Shown: one piece after another, positions 34,748 through 43,801 of the stretch
How positions within the stretch are numbered: the stretch's first letter is position 1
Layout: each line of letters begins with the position of its first letter
Assembly (NCBI RefSeq): GCF_045038405.1
Contig: NZ_CP173660.1
Coordinates: 682,001 to 746,000 of the forward strand
Length of the DNA: 64,000 nt
Reading direction: 5' to 3'
From: Sellimonas caecigallum
GTDB taxonomy: Bacteria > Bacillota > Clostridia > Lachnospirales > Lachnospiraceae
The notes under the pieces: generated by a model
The model's input: only the letters and a program-made list of their open reading frames with translations
Database searches by the model: none
What the model was told of the DNA's origin: nothing
Program-made: the position numbers and the translations under genes

Positions 34748-35736
34748 AATGGATCGAATTTTTCTGCTCCCGCGCAGTAACTCTCTGCTTTCTTGGCATC
34801 GGTTTCCTTGTTTTTTCCATTCTGTTTCTTACAGCTGGCGGAAATCTCTCCCTTTATCTTGTATGTGCATCTTCCTTCTGGATTCTTGTCTTTGCATGGC
34901 TTTTCTTTACCTGGCTTACCGCAAATTCCCGCCTGAAAAGACTGGAAAAACTGATCGAACAGATGGATCGCCCTTACCTTTTGGGGGAGCTTCTCCCGCC
35001 CCCAACTACCGTAACAGAACGTGGATATTTTGAGATCATGAAAGCCATCTCCCACTCTGCCATCGGTCTGACAGAGCAGGCATCCTCTGACAAAGAAGAC
35101 TACATGGACTATGTGGAGAGCTGGATCCATGAGATCAAGACACCTCTCACAACCTGTTCTCTCATCCTGGAAAACGGCTCCTCCCCTGAAAAACTCAGGC
35201 AGGAATTGAAACAGGCAGAAAATCTGACTGATACGATCCTCTACTACGCCAGACTCCGGTCTGCCGAAAAAGACATCGCTATCTCTTCTTTCAATCTGTC
35301 CGAAGCCGCAGATGAGGCCATCCAAAGCCAGATGTCCCTTCTGATCGCTGCCCGGATCAGCATTGAACAGCAAGGAAGTCTTTCTGTCTTCAGCGACAAA
35401 AAAGCAGTCGTATTTATATTGAAGCAGCTTCTCATAAACTGTGCGAAATACTGTCCCCATTCTCATCTTATTATAAAATGCAGTCAACGCACGCTTTCGG
35501 TGTCGGACAATGGCCCTGGCATCCCAGACTATGAACTCCCGCGTGTGACAGAGCGGGGATTTACAGGTAAAAACGGTCGTACTTCCCCGACAAGTACCGG
35601 AATGGGACTGTACATTGTCTCGGAACTTTGCAAAAAGCTTGGCATTGAGCTGCAGATTGACTCCATGGAAGGCGTCGGCACTTCTATCTCCCTTTCCTTC
35701 CCGGATGATGCAAAACAAACTATTACAAAACTGTAA
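34744..35736 (+). CDS. intramembrane-sensing histidine kinase, BceS-like
   Basis: A 330-residue kinase with two N-terminal membrane helices (about residues 10-30 and 36-56) and almost no extracellular loop, which is the hallmark of BceS kinases that sense through their ABC transporter. H-box SWIHEIKTPLTTCSL, N-box LLINCAKYCPH, and DNGPGI, GMGLYIV nucleotide motifs are present. A candidate BceR box overlaps its stop codon. Confidence 0.9.
   Translation: MKWIEFFCSRAVTLCFLGIGFLVFSILFLTAGGNLSLYLVCASSFWILVFAWLFFTWLTANSRLKRLEKLIEQMDRPYLLGELLPPPTTVTERGYFEIMKAISHSAIGLTEQASSDKEDYMDYVESWIHEIKTPLTTCSLILENGSSPEKLRQELKQAENLTDTILYYARLRSAEKDIAISSFNLSEAADEAIQSQMSLLIAARISIEQQGSLSVFSDKKAVVFILKQLLINCAKYCPHSHLIIKCSQRTLSVSDNGPGIPDYELPRVTERGFTGKNGRTSPTSTGMGLYIVSELCKKLGIELQIDSMEGVGTSISLSFPDDAKQTITKL
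35723..35736. promoter_or_regulatory. candidate BceR-type binding site before the ABC transporter genes
   Basis: TTACA-AAAC-TGTAA is a perfect inverted repeat. It fits the TNACA-N4-TGTAA box that I recall being described for BceR-like regulators. It lies ~45 bases upstream of a TATAGT -10 (35781-35786) that lacks a good -35, as expected for an activated promoter. Confidence 0.6.
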
Positions 35737-35744
35737 GAAAACCG

Positions 35745-35771
35745 GGCCTCTGTGTTAGAAAAACAGAGGCC
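35745..35771 (+). terminator. hairpin between kinase and transporter genes
   Basis: GGCCTCTGT and ACAGAGGCC are perfect 9-base arms with a 9-base loop, followed by TGTTTG. It could end the DUF4317-BceRS transcript or attenuate read-through into bceAB, which has its own regulated start downstream. Confidence 0.5.
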
Positions 35772-35812
35772 TGTTTGTGATATAGTAATATCAGAAACGG
35801 AGGTAGAAGCAT

Positions 35813-36577
35813 ATGACACAGACATTGCAGATCAGCCATCTGATCAAATATTACGGCACAGGATCTGTCGTGACAAAGGCTCTTGATGACATTTCTTTTT
35901 CGATACAAAAGGGCGAATTTACCGCCATCATGGGGGCTTCCGGATCCGGGAAAAGTACACTGCTTAACATGATATCTACCGTGGATCGGGTAAGTTCCGG
36001 CACGATCTTTCTGGACGGCCGCAATATCACAGAAATGAAGGAACGTGAGCTTGCATCTTTCCGGCGAGACAGGCTTGGATTTATCTTTCAGGAATACAAT
36101 CTTCTTGACACTCTTACTGTTCGGGAAAATATTGTTCTTCCCTTGAACCTGCAAAAAATCAGCGCAAAAGAGACAGACATCCGGTTGAACGAGACCGCCC
36201 ATTCTCTTGGTATCACAGAGCAGCTTGACAAATTTCCCTATGAGCTTTCCGGTGGACAAAGGCAGCGCGCCGCTTGCGCCAGAGCCCTCATTACGAGGCC
36301 CGCTCTGATCCTCGCCGACGAACCGACCGGCGCTCTGGATTCCCGCAATTCCAAAACACTCATGGAGACGTTCCGGCTTATGAACGCAGAATTTTCCTCC
36401 ACGATCCTCATGGTAACCCACGATGCGGTAGTCGGCTCTTACGCCCAGCGTGTCCTGTTCCTGAAAGATGGACAGATCTGGAGTGAACTTCTTCGGGGTA
36501 CCCGTTCAAGGCAGGAGCTGTATCACGATATTCTCTCTGTCACATCTGCGCTGGGAGGTGATGCGGATGTTCGGTAA
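35813..36577 (+). CDS. ABC transporter ATPase, BceA-like
   Basis: A 254-residue MacB/LolD-type ATPase: Walker A GASGSGKST, Q-loop FQEYNLL, signature LSGGQRQRAACARAL, Walker B LILADEPTGALD and the H-loop VTHD. GGAGG is 8 bases before ATG. With the large permease downstream it should remove or relocate cell-wall antibiotics (bacitracin-like peptides or lantibiotics) at the membrane and signal to BceS. Its last 11 bases overlap the permease gene. Confidence 0.93.
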   Translation: MTQTLQISHLIKYYGTGSVVTKALDDISFSIQKGEFTAIMGASGSGKSTLLNMISTVDRVSSGTIFLDGRNITEMKERELASFRRDRLGFIFQEYNLLDTLTVRENIVLPLNLQKISAKETDIRLNETAHSLGITEQLDKFPYELSGGQRQRAACARALITRPALILADEPTGALDSRNSKTLMETFRLMNAEFSSTILMVTHDAVVGSYAQRVLFLKDGQIWSELLRGTRSRQELYHDILSVTSALGGDADVR

Positions 36578-38531
36578 ACTCGCTTTTCGGAATGTAAAAA
36601 GGCAGATGGGAAACTATCTCATCTACTATATAACCGTCTCTCTTACGATCGCGCTGATGTTTGCATTCAACAGCGTTGTCACAAGCCCTGATCTTGCCGA
36701 AAAAGCCCGTTCCTTTTCGGATATCGCCGGAGGACTTGTCATGATTTCAGTCATGATGGCTCTGATCGTGGCCTTCGTCCTTGGCTACGCTTCTTCCTTC
36801 CTGCTTAAACTTCGGAAACGGGAATTTGGCACATATCTTACGATGGGAATGACGCGCTTTGATATGATCCTTCTATTTACAATGGAAACACTGATCATTG
36901 GACTTATTTCCCTTGTAACCGGGATCCTGGCCGGCATTTTCCTTTATCAGGTGCTTATGTCTCTCTTGAGCAGTCTCATGGAGATTTCCTACTCATTTTC
37001 GTCCTACTCACTGTATGGATTCCTTATGACTGCAGGGCTTGTCCTGCTCGTCTTTCTTCTGTCATCCGTGACGTGTGCACTGTACCTCTTTCGAGTGTCC
37101 ATCTATGACCTCATCCACGGAAGCAGAAAAAATGAAAAACCTGTCAGACACCCGATGTTCTGGTTTTTTGTTACCCTTTTATCCATTGCAGGAATCGTAG
37201 CCGGAGCCGTCATGTTTTATCAGGAAATGATCCATATCTTCCGGGATATGGAGGCACTTCCGGGAAGGATGCTGATGAGTCTTCTGATTCTTGCTGTCAG
37301 TGTGTTTTTCATCCATGTCGGAGCTTCCCGCTGTCTGGCAGACCTGATGCTACGTTTTCGTACCTTCTGCAGCCGTGGAACCAACACATTCGTTCTCAGA
37401 CAGCTGTCCGGAAAACTCCGTTCCAACTCCATCTTGATTGGAATCGTGGCGTTCCTCATCACATTTGCCGTCATCGGGAGCGATTTTTCGCTGCTCATGA
37501 AAACATTCATGCAGTCCTCGACAGATCACAGCTATCCTTTTGACGTCAATGCCGAAATCAGCGCATCTTCTTCCCCTGCTGTTTCCATCTCGGAAGCAGA
37601 GCAGATCCTGGAAAAATATGACACGGTCGAAGACCGCACAGATTATACAGTCTATACAAACCATCAGCGCTACTTTTTTGAATTTACACCGTGGAGGGGC
37701 GATGGATTTGAAGGTCTCGTGGACTCTTACATCTCAGAATCCGATTTTAACCGGGTGCAAAAAGCGCTCGGTCAAAAGACGCTTCATCTCGAAGATACCT
37801 TTTGGATCTATTCCAGCAGCCCTCAGATCCAGTCACTTGATTTCCGGTCTGCTGCCCCTGTCCTAAACGGGAAGACCTATACCTACGGCGGAATGATTTC
37901 CTCCTCCCCTTATATCGTACGAAAGGCCTACTTCCTTATCATCGTGCCGGACGAGGCTGTGAAGCAGATGGCGCCCCTCCTCTACTGCAGCGGTTTCTCG
38001 CTAAAAGGAGGAGAATACGACATCGCAGATCTGGAAAAAGAGTTTCTGTACGAGACCCCTTCCCTCGTCTCAGACCGGATACTGTTGGCTTCCGACTATG
38101 AATTCAAACAAAGCGGATGGGAATATGCAAGCCAGGCCAGCGGGATTTTTGTCCTTGGCGCCCTCTATATCGCTGTCATCTTCATTTTCCTGGCCATGGC
38201 CGTGCTTGCCTTGAAGATCCTTTCCGGCGTATCGGAAGACAAGCGCAAATACCGGATACTGACTCAGATCGGCGCGGACCGAATGACCGCTTCAAAGGCT
38301 CTGTTTTGCCAGATCTTTGTGTTCTTTATTCTTCCTTTTGTCCTTCCGCTTCTGTCCGCCATTCCGTGTGCTGTCATCGGCCAGAAGGCATGTACGCTTC
38401 TCGGGTATGTCTCTCATCCCCGAGCCGCCTATTTCATAAGCGGTGGGATTGCCCTTGTTATCCTGGCAGGCTATCTGCTTTATTTTACCGTCACATACTT
38501 GACGGCAAGGAGACACATACTGGAATACTAA
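36567..38531 (+). CDS. ABC transporter permease, BceB-like
   Basis: A 654-residue FtsX-type permease with about ten membrane helices and one large extracellular domain of ~200 residues (between about residues 320 and 530) between helices 7 and 8, the arrangement of BceB transporters. GGAGGTGAT places the start at ATG 36567, inside the end of the ATPase gene. Earlier in-frame residues from 36468 only shadow the ATPase. A strong terminator follows. The drug cannot be named from sequence. Confidence 0.9.
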   Translation: MFGKLAFRNVKRQMGNYLIYYITVSLTIALMFAFNSVVTSPDLAEKARSFSDIAGGLVMISVMMALIVAFVLGYASSFLLKLRKREFGTYLTMGMTRFDMILLFTMETLIIGLISLVTGILAGIFLYQVLMSLLSSLMEISYSFSSYSLYGFLMTAGLVLLVFLLSSVTCALYLFRVSIYDLIHGSRKNEKPVRHPMFWFFVTLLSIAGIVAGAVMFYQEMIHIFRDMEALPGRMLMSLLILAVSVFFIHVGASRCLADLMLRFRTFCSRGTNTFVLRQLSGKLRSNSILIGIVAFLITFAVIGSDFSLLMKTFMQSSTDHSYPFDVNAEISASSSPAVSISEAEQILEKYDTVEDRTDYTVYTNHQRYFFEFTPWRGDGFEGLVDSYISESDFNRVQKALGQKTLHLEDTFWIYSSSPQIQSLDFRSAAPVLNGKTYTYGGMISSSPYIVRKAYFLIIVPDEAVKQMAPLLYCSGFSLKGGEYDIADLEKEFLYETPSLVSDRILLASDYEFKQSGWEYASQASGIFVLGALYIAVIFIFLAMAVLALKILSGVSEDKRKYRILTQIGADRMTASKALFCQIFVFFILPFVLPLLSAIPCAVIGQKACTLLGYVSHPRAAYFISGGIALVILAGYLLYFTVTYLTARRHILEY

Positions 38532-38548
38532 CCACCATCTTTCCTCGA

Positions 38549-38589
38549 AAAAGGAGCTTCGCACAACTACTTCGTGCAAAGCTCCTTTT
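38549..38589 (+). terminator. terminator of the bce cassette
   Basis: AAAAGGAGCTT(c)GCAC pairs with GTGC(a)AAGCTCCTTTT around a short loop; the stem runs into TTTT. It is 17 bases after the BceB stop. Confidence 0.8.
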
Positions 38590-38630
38590 GATGTGTTGAA
38601 ACTCTGTCCTGTTTTACGGCAAACCATTTC

Positions 38631-38763
38631 TATTTCTGACTTTTCAAATATTCCTGCATCACAAGTGCGATGTCTTGTGCGCAGCATTTCCCGCTAATTC
38701 ATACTGAAACTCCTCCCGACATTCTCCTTGCCACACAACTTTGTTTTCCACTAAAAAATCCAT
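38631..38763 (-). pseudogene. possible frameshifted small gene after ecfT
   Basis: An ATG overlapping the ecfT end opens a frame MDFLVENKVVWQGECR...YELAGNAA that stops at 38659. Moving one frame near 38680 gives QDIALVMQEYLKSQK followed by a stop at 38631. Together they read as a plausible ~45-residue protein, suggesting a small gene broken by a one-base shift, or a sequencing error. I do not recognise the product. Confidence 0.25.
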
Positions 38764-39575
38764 ATGTGAAATGGAAGGAATCTTCCTGCCCCGATGGCAA
38801 GAACGAGATAGAGAAGGACGATGATGTACGCGCGGATATCTCTTCCGTGATATACAAGGGGTTTCATCTTTGTCCGCCCTTCCCCTCCTCTATAGCACCG
38901 TGCCTCCATAGCCATGGCAAGATCATTGGCTCTTCGAAATGCAGAGACAAAAAGCGGTACGAGTATCGGGATCATCGCTTTGGCCCTCTGGATGATATTT
39001 CCGCTCTCCAGGTCCGCGCCGCGGGCGATCTGCGCTTTCATGATCTTATCTGTCTCTTCCAGAAGAATCGGGATAAACCGCAGGGCGATGGACATCATCA
39101 TGGCAATCTCATGCACCGGAACCTTCAGACGGTTCAGCGGGTGCAGAAGACGTTCGATGGCATCGGTAAGCGCTGTCGGTGTTGTCGTAAATGTCATAAG
39201 AGACGCTCCCATGATCAGGTAAATCAGGCGGATCGCCATATAGACCGCTGTTCTGAGTCCCTCCTCTGTGATCTTAAAAATCCAGACATGGAGAAGGACA
39301 TTTCCGCCGGATGTCAAAAAAAGATTGAAAAGGACAGTAATCAAAAGCAGGATGAAAATCGGCTTCAATCCTTTTAGAATGAATTTCAGCGGCACTTTTG
39401 AGATGCCGATACATCCGAACAGGAAAATCGTCGCCACCAAATATCCCGGAATGCTCCGGAACAGAAACAGTGAAATGAGATACAAAAGTGTGCTTACTAT
39501 TTTTACTCTTGGATCCAGTTTATGGATGGCACTTTCTGCCGGGTAATACTGGCCGATGGTAATATCTCGTATCAT
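38751..39575 (-). CDS. ecfT: energy-coupling factor transporter transmembrane protein
   Basis: A 274-residue EcfT with about six to seven membrane segments and the two coupling-helix signatures AQIARGADL and AMEARCYRG that bind the two ATPases. It forms the common ECF module that pairs with different vitamin-binding S components; one such S component is encoded at 59871-60557. ATGA overlap with the double ATPase gene upstream. Normally ecfT is followed by truA; here truA is 5.9 kb further on. Confidence 0.93.
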   Translation of the reverse strand: MIRDITIGQYYPAESAIHKLDPRVKIVSTLLYLISLFLFRSIPGYLVATIFLFGCIGISKVPLKFILKGLKPIFILLLITVLFNLFLTSGGNVLLHVWIFKITEEGLRTAVYMAIRLIYLIMGASLMTFTTTPTALTDAIERLLHPLNRLKVPVHEIAMMMSIALRFIPILLEETDKIMKAQIARGADLESGNIIQRAKAMIPILVPLFVSAFRRANDLAMAMEARCYRGGEGRTKMKPLVYHGRDIRAYIIVLLYLVLAIGAGRFLPFHIWIF

Positions 39576-41338
39576 TTTTTCAAAACCCTTTCTATTTCTT
39601 CAGCCGCTTCCCCGACAAGTGTAATGTCCGTGGAAACCGGTACGCCTGCCTCCCGCAGTTCATGCATGATATATGTCACTTCCGGAGCTGCAAGCCCTAC
39701 TTCTTCGAGTCTCTTATAGTGACGGAATACATGTTTTGGTGTGTCGTCAAATATCTTTTCCCCTTTATTCATGACGATGATCCGATCCACATATTTGGCC
39801 ACATCTTCCATGCTATGGGACACAAGGATGACTGTGATGCCTGTTGTCTTCTGAAGCATCGCGATCTGATCCAAAATATCATCCCGTCCCTTTGGATCCA
39901 GACCAGCTGTCGGCTCATCCAGTACAAGTACTTTTGGCCGCATAGCAAGTACCCCTGCTATGGCAACCCGTCGTTTCTGTCCTCCGGAAAGATCAAACGG
40001 GGATGCTTTGTATGAAGACTCCGGAAATCCTACCATCTGCAGCGCTTCTTTTGCCCGTTTCTCGCATTCTTCCTGGGAAAGTCCCTGATTTTTCGGTCCG
40101 AAACAAACATCACTCAGTACGTCCACCTCAAAAAGCTGGTGTTCCGGATACTGGAAAACAAGACCTACCTGCTGACGGAGTTCCTTCATCGGATACCCTT
40201 CTTCATAAATATTTCTCCCACGGAAAGAAAGTTCTCCTGATGTGGCACGTATCAGACCATTCAGGTGCTGGATCAAGGTTGACTTTCCGGATCCGGTATG
40301 GCCGATGATTCCAATAAATTCGCCCTCATAGAGATCGAGACTGACTTCTTTCATGGCATGTTTTTCATATGCTGTGCCCGGGTTGTATACATAATTCAGA
40401 TTTTTCAGACTCAGGATCGGATCCTTACCCTGGCCAAATACCGTATGCTCTTCTGTGGCAGTCTCTTCCAGAAGATCCTCCTTTTTCCCGTAGAGTTTAG
40501 AAATCGATTCACACAATTCTTTGCGGCTTAGAAGATCCGGCTTTACCGGTATACCTTTCTTTCTGAGAGAGTCTGCCACCGCTGTTACTTGCGGGACATC
40601 CAGACGATAGTGTCTTAGCGTGTCCACCTGGGAAAAAATTTCCCTTGGCTTTCCTTTCATTACCACTTTTCCTTTGTCCATAACATAGATATAATCTGCA
40701 TCAATGACTTCTTCCATATAATGTGTGATCAAAATGACCGTCACTTTCTCTCTTTTTTGGAGATCCCGCACTGTACGTATAACTTCTTTTCTTCCGTTTG
40801 GATCCAGCATGGCCGTCGGCTCATCCAAGACAATACATTCCGGTCTCATGGCCACTACACCTGCAATGGCCACCCGCTGCTTTTGTCCTCCGGAGAGTTT
40901 GTTTGGAGAACTGTGACGGTACTCCAGCATTCCTACTTTTTTCAGGCTGTCTTCCACCCGTCTCCATATTTCTTCCGTCGGAACACCTAAATTCTCAGGA
41001 CCGAATCCGACATCTTCCTCGACAACAGTAGCGATGATCTGGTTGTCCGGATTCTGGAAAACCATCCCTGCGCTCTGGCGGATATTCCACAGCTCATTGT
41101 CATCCCTCGTATCTTTTCCACCGACCCACATCGTGCCTCCGCTTGGAACGAGGATTGCATTGATATGTTTTGCGAACGTGGATTTTCCGGATCCGTTGTG
41201 CCCGAGGATAGCGATAAACTGTCCCTTTTCAATCTCCAGATCCACTTCGTCAATGGCCCTTTGCTTTCCGATGACATTTCCTTCATCGTCTCTCTTTTCG
41301 TATTCAAACACTAGTTTTTCTGTCTTTACCATGCTCAT
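39572..41338 (-). CDS. single-chain double ATPase EcfA1-EcfA2 of the ECF transporter
   Basis: A 588-residue protein holding two complete ABC ATPases. The first (to ~280) has Walker A GHNGSGKST, LSGGQKQRVAIAG and VLDEPTAMLDP; the second (from ~306, DPILSLKNLNYVYNPG) has GHTGSGKST, LSGGQKRRVAIAG and VLDEPTAGLDP. In most Firmicutes EcfA1 and EcfA2 are separate genes of ~280 residues each. The linker of ~25 residues (KEDLLEETATEEHTVFGQGK) joins them in one frame. It energises vitamin uptake through EcfT. ATG 41338 has GAGGTTG upstream. Confidence 0.93.
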   Translation of the reverse strand: MSMVKTEKLVFEYEKRDDEGNVIGKQRAIDEVDLEIEKGQFIAILGHNGSGKSTFAKHINAILVPSGGTMWVGGKDTRDDNELWNIRQSAGMVFQNPDNQIIATVVEEDVGFGPENLGVPTEEIWRRVEDSLKKVGMLEYRHSSPNKLSGGQKQRVAIAGVVAMRPECIVLDEPTAMLDPNGRKEVIRTVRDLQKREKVTVILITHYMEEVIDADYIYVMDKGKVVMKGKPREIFSQVDTLRHYRLDVPQVTAVADSLRKKGIPVKPDLLSRKELCESISKLYGKKEDLLEETATEEHTVFGQGKDPILSLKNLNYVYNPGTAYEKHAMKEVSLDLYEGEFIGIIGHTGSGKSTLIQHLNGLIRATSGELSFRGRNIYEEGYPMKELRQQVGLVFQYPEHQLFEVDVLSDVCFGPKNQGLSQEECEKRAKEALQMVGFPESSYKASPFDLSGGQKRRVAIAGVLAMRPKVLVLDEPTAGLDPKGRDDILDQIAMLQKTTGITVILVSHSMEDVAKYVDRIIVMNKGEKIFDDTPKHVFRHYKRLEEVGLAAPEVTYIMHELREAGVPVSTDITLVGEAAEEIERVLKK

Positions 41339-41419
41339 AAACGCAACCTCTTTATTTTCATTGCTTGTTGATAGCTTCGTATAGTGTACCACATTCCGCA
41401 AAAATAGTAAAATAAAAAT

Positions 41420-41455
41420 CCGGCAGCTGCCTCCTTTACTGGAAGAAACTGCCGG
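41420..41455 (-). terminator. terminator of the cyclophilin gene
   Basis: CCGGCAG and CTGCCGG are 7-base perfect arms; the minus strand continues into ATTTTTATTTT. It separates the cyclophilin gene from the ecf genes. Confidence 0.65.
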
Positions 41456-41461
41456 TATTTT

Positions 41462-41980
41462 TTATGCTCTTTCCGGTTCCGGGTATGTCTCCCCGAATGT
41501 ATCTACCGTTACTTTTTTCATACGCTGTGTCTCCAGCGGACGGTCACTGTAGTCTGTGGCTGTTTCCGCGATCTTATTTACCACTTCCATCCCTTCTGTA
41601 ACCTGCCCGAATGCAGCATATGCTCCGTCCAGGTGCGGGGATGTCTCATGCATGATAAAGAACTGGCTTCCTGCAGAATCCGGATGCATAGCACGCGCCA
41701 TGGAAAGCACTCCCGGTGTATGTTTCAGGTTGTTTTCGAAACCATTCTGGCTGAATTCTCCTTTGATCGTGTACCCTGGGCCGCCCATGCCAGTCCCATC
41801 CGGGCATCCGCCCTGGATCATGAAACCACGGATGACTCTGTGGAAGATAAGTCCGTCATAAAATCCTTTCTGCACAAGAGACACAAAGTTTCTCACTGTG
41901 TTCGGTGCGATCTCCGGATATAATTCCGCTTTGATGATATCGCCGTTTTCCATTTCAAATGTAACAACTGGATTTGCCAT
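41462..41980 (-). CDS. cyclophilin-type peptidyl-prolyl isomerase
   Basis: A 172-residue cytosolic cyclophilin that speeds proline isomerisation during folding. Active-site residues are in FHRVIRGFMIQGG (Arg, Phe, Met, Gln), GVLSMARAMHPDSAGSQFFIMHE and HLDGAYAAFGQVTEG. No signal peptide. AGGTAGG fits ATG 41980; ATG 41986 is just upstream and too close to the SD. Confidence 0.93.
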   Translation of the reverse strand: MANPVVTFEMENGDIIKAELYPEIAPNTVRNFVSLVQKGFYDGLIFHRVIRGFMIQGGCPDGTGMGGPGYTIKGEFSQNGFENNLKHTPGVLSMARAMHPDSAGSQFFIMHETSPHLDGAYAAFGQVTEGMEVVNKIAETATDYSDRPLETQRMKKVTVDTFGETYPEPERA

Positions 41981-42064
41981 TTCCATCCTACCTCTCTTCT
42001 TTCATTTACACTTTACCAGTGCACTAGCTCGATTGTACCACACTCTCCCTCGAGGGGCAAGGAC

Positions 42065-43732
42065 TTACTTCCACACGAGAACCTGACCTGGGAGAAGCGC
42101 CATACTGCTTCCTCTGCTCTGTTCTTCCTGCTGCACTTTTGAAAGATTGGACAGAAGAATCTCGGATTTGCGCTCTATCTGAGCCTCACGGCTGCCAAAA
42201 TTGGCTACTACCTGGATAGACTCATTCCCAAGCACTCTCTCGTATGCAAAAAGGCAGTCGGAATCCTCATAAACCGGTACTGTTTTTCCGTACACGAAAA
42301 TTTCCTTCCAGGCAGGATGTTTCCGAAGTGCGATCAGTTTCTGGTAGTAATGAAGGATCGAATCGTCTTCTTTTTCCTGTTTTTCTACATTTATGTGTAT
42401 GTAATCCGGATGTATCTTCAGCCAAGGGGTTCCTGTTGTAAATCCGGCGTTTGCCTGCGCAGACCACTGCATCGGAGTCCGGGCATTGTCCCTGCTGTGC
42501 TCACGGCAGACCCAAAGTGCCTGCTCCTCTGTAAGTCCGGCATCCAGCGCCACCTGATACTGATCTTTTGTGCTGATATCGTCGTACTCCTCAATACTTT
42601 CCATCGGACAGTTTCTCATTCCTATCTCCTGCCCCTGGTAAATAAACGGAATGCCTTTCAAAAGTATATTGACAGTCCCGAGCGCCTTGGCTCCATTGTC
42701 ATTTTGCAGATGCTTCGGGAGAAAACGGCTGAATCCACGCGGCTCATCATGATTTTCGATAATATTGGATTTAAATCCAATCCCCTCCGTCTCCATCTGA
42801 GAACGAAATACCGCCTGTTTCCAGGCCGGAAGTGTGATTTCCCTCGCATCATACCATCCATGCTCCCCAGTGCAGAATTCCTCTGCGCAAAAATCAAACA
42901 TAGAAGAAAAATGACCGTCCTCGCCGATAAATTCCCGCAGCTCATCCTCCTTCATGTTGAAGACCTCGCCGACCGTAAACGCATCTTTCCTCGCAAACGT
43001 CTCTCTTTTCATCTCCTCAAGAAACTCTCCGACTCCATCCACACTCTCGACCATCTTTGTACAGTGGACAAGACCATCCGCACCGTCCGGCTCATAGGAC
43101 GGAAACCTCGTGTCTTTCTTGATGTTGATAATGGCATCCACACGAAATCCGGCCACACCCTTATCAAGCCACCAGTTGATCATATCGTAAATATAACGCC
43201 TGGTCTTCTCATTTTCCCAGTTCCAGTCCGGCTGCTCCTTTGCAAAAAAATGAAGATAATATTTATCACTGCCAGGAATCTTCTCCCAGGCACTTCCGCC
43301 AAAATACGAACGATAATTACTCGGAGCACCTCCATCCTTGCCCTTGACAAAATAGAAATAGTCCGCATACTCCCCATCCGGATCTTCGAGCGCTCTCTGG
43401 AAAAATTCATGCTGATCAGAACAATGGTTTACAACCAAATCCATGATCAGATACATTCCCCTCTTTTTGACCTCCCAAAGAAGCTCATCAAACTCTTCCA
43501 TTGTACCGAACTCCTCCGCAATCCGGTAATAGTCCGAAATATCGTACCCCTGATCCACAAACGGGGATTGATAAACCGGGGACAGCCAGATAATATCAAT
43601 TCCCAGCTCCTTCAGATAATCCAATTTTCCAATAATCCCCCGAAAATCCCCGATCCCATCTCCATTGGAATCCATAAAACTCTTCGGATAAATCTGATAG
43701 ACAACCTTGTCATGCCACCACTTATACTGCAT
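42065..43732 (-). CDS. GH13_31 alpha-glucosidase, predicted alpha-1,4 type
   Basis: A 555-residue GH13 enzyme: WWHDKVVYQIYPKSFMDSNGDGIGD at the N-terminus, MDLVVNHCSDQH, nucleophile Asp in GFRVDAII, acid Glu in TVGEVFNM, and NHDEPRGFSRF. In this subfamily the residue after the nucleophile tends to be Val in alpha-1,6-specific enzymes and Ala or Thr in alpha-1,4 enzymes; here it is Ala, so maltase-like action is predicted. Region V reads QPDWN. Cytosolic. It lies 69 bases after a second, paralogous gene, with a 34-base palindrome in the gap. Confidence 0.88.
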   Translation of the reverse strand: MQYKWWHDKVVYQIYPKSFMDSNGDGIGDFRGIIGKLDYLKELGIDIIWLSPVYQSPFVDQGYDISDYYRIAEEFGTMEEFDELLWEVKKRGMYLIMDLVVNHCSDQHEFFQRALEDPDGEYADYFYFVKGKDGGAPSNYRSYFGGSAWEKIPGSDKYYLHFFAKEQPDWNWENEKTRRYIYDMINWWLDKGVAGFRVDAIINIKKDTRFPSYEPDGADGLVHCTKMVESVDGVGEFLEEMKRETFARKDAFTVGEVFNMKEDELREFIGEDGHFSSMFDFCAEEFCTGEHGWYDAREITLPAWKQAVFRSQMETEGIGFKSNIIENHDEPRGFSRFLPKHLQNDNGAKALGTVNILLKGIPFIYQGQEIGMRNCPMESIEEYDDISTKDQYQVALDAGLTEEQALWVCREHSRDNARTPMQWSAQANAGFTTGTPWLKIHPDYIHINVEKQEKEDDSILHYYQKLIALRKHPAWKEIFVYGKTVPVYEDSDCLFAYERVLGNESIQVVANFGSREAQIERKSEILLSNLSKVQQEEQSRGSSMALLPGQVLVWK

Positions 43733-43748
43733 GTGTACCTCCTATATG

Positions 43749-43782
43749 GGGGACGTGTTCCGGTAAGCCGGAACACGTCCCC
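43749..43782. repeat. 34-base palindromic repeat, copy 3
   Basis: GGGGACGTGTTCCGG and CCGGAACACGTCCCC (15-base perfect arms) flank TAAG. It lies between the two alpha-glucosidase genes, 16 bases upstream of the downstream start. Confidence 0.9.
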
Positions 43783-43801
43783 GAAAAAAACGCATTTTTT
43801 A

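Noticed and set aside
34597..35718. Minus-strand frame of 373 codons
   Set aside because: It is antisense to the response regulator and kinase, which have all family motifs.
36468..36566. Upstream extension of the BceB-like permease
   Set aside because: It is only the shifted frame of the ATPase gene; GGAGGTGAT marks ATG 36567.
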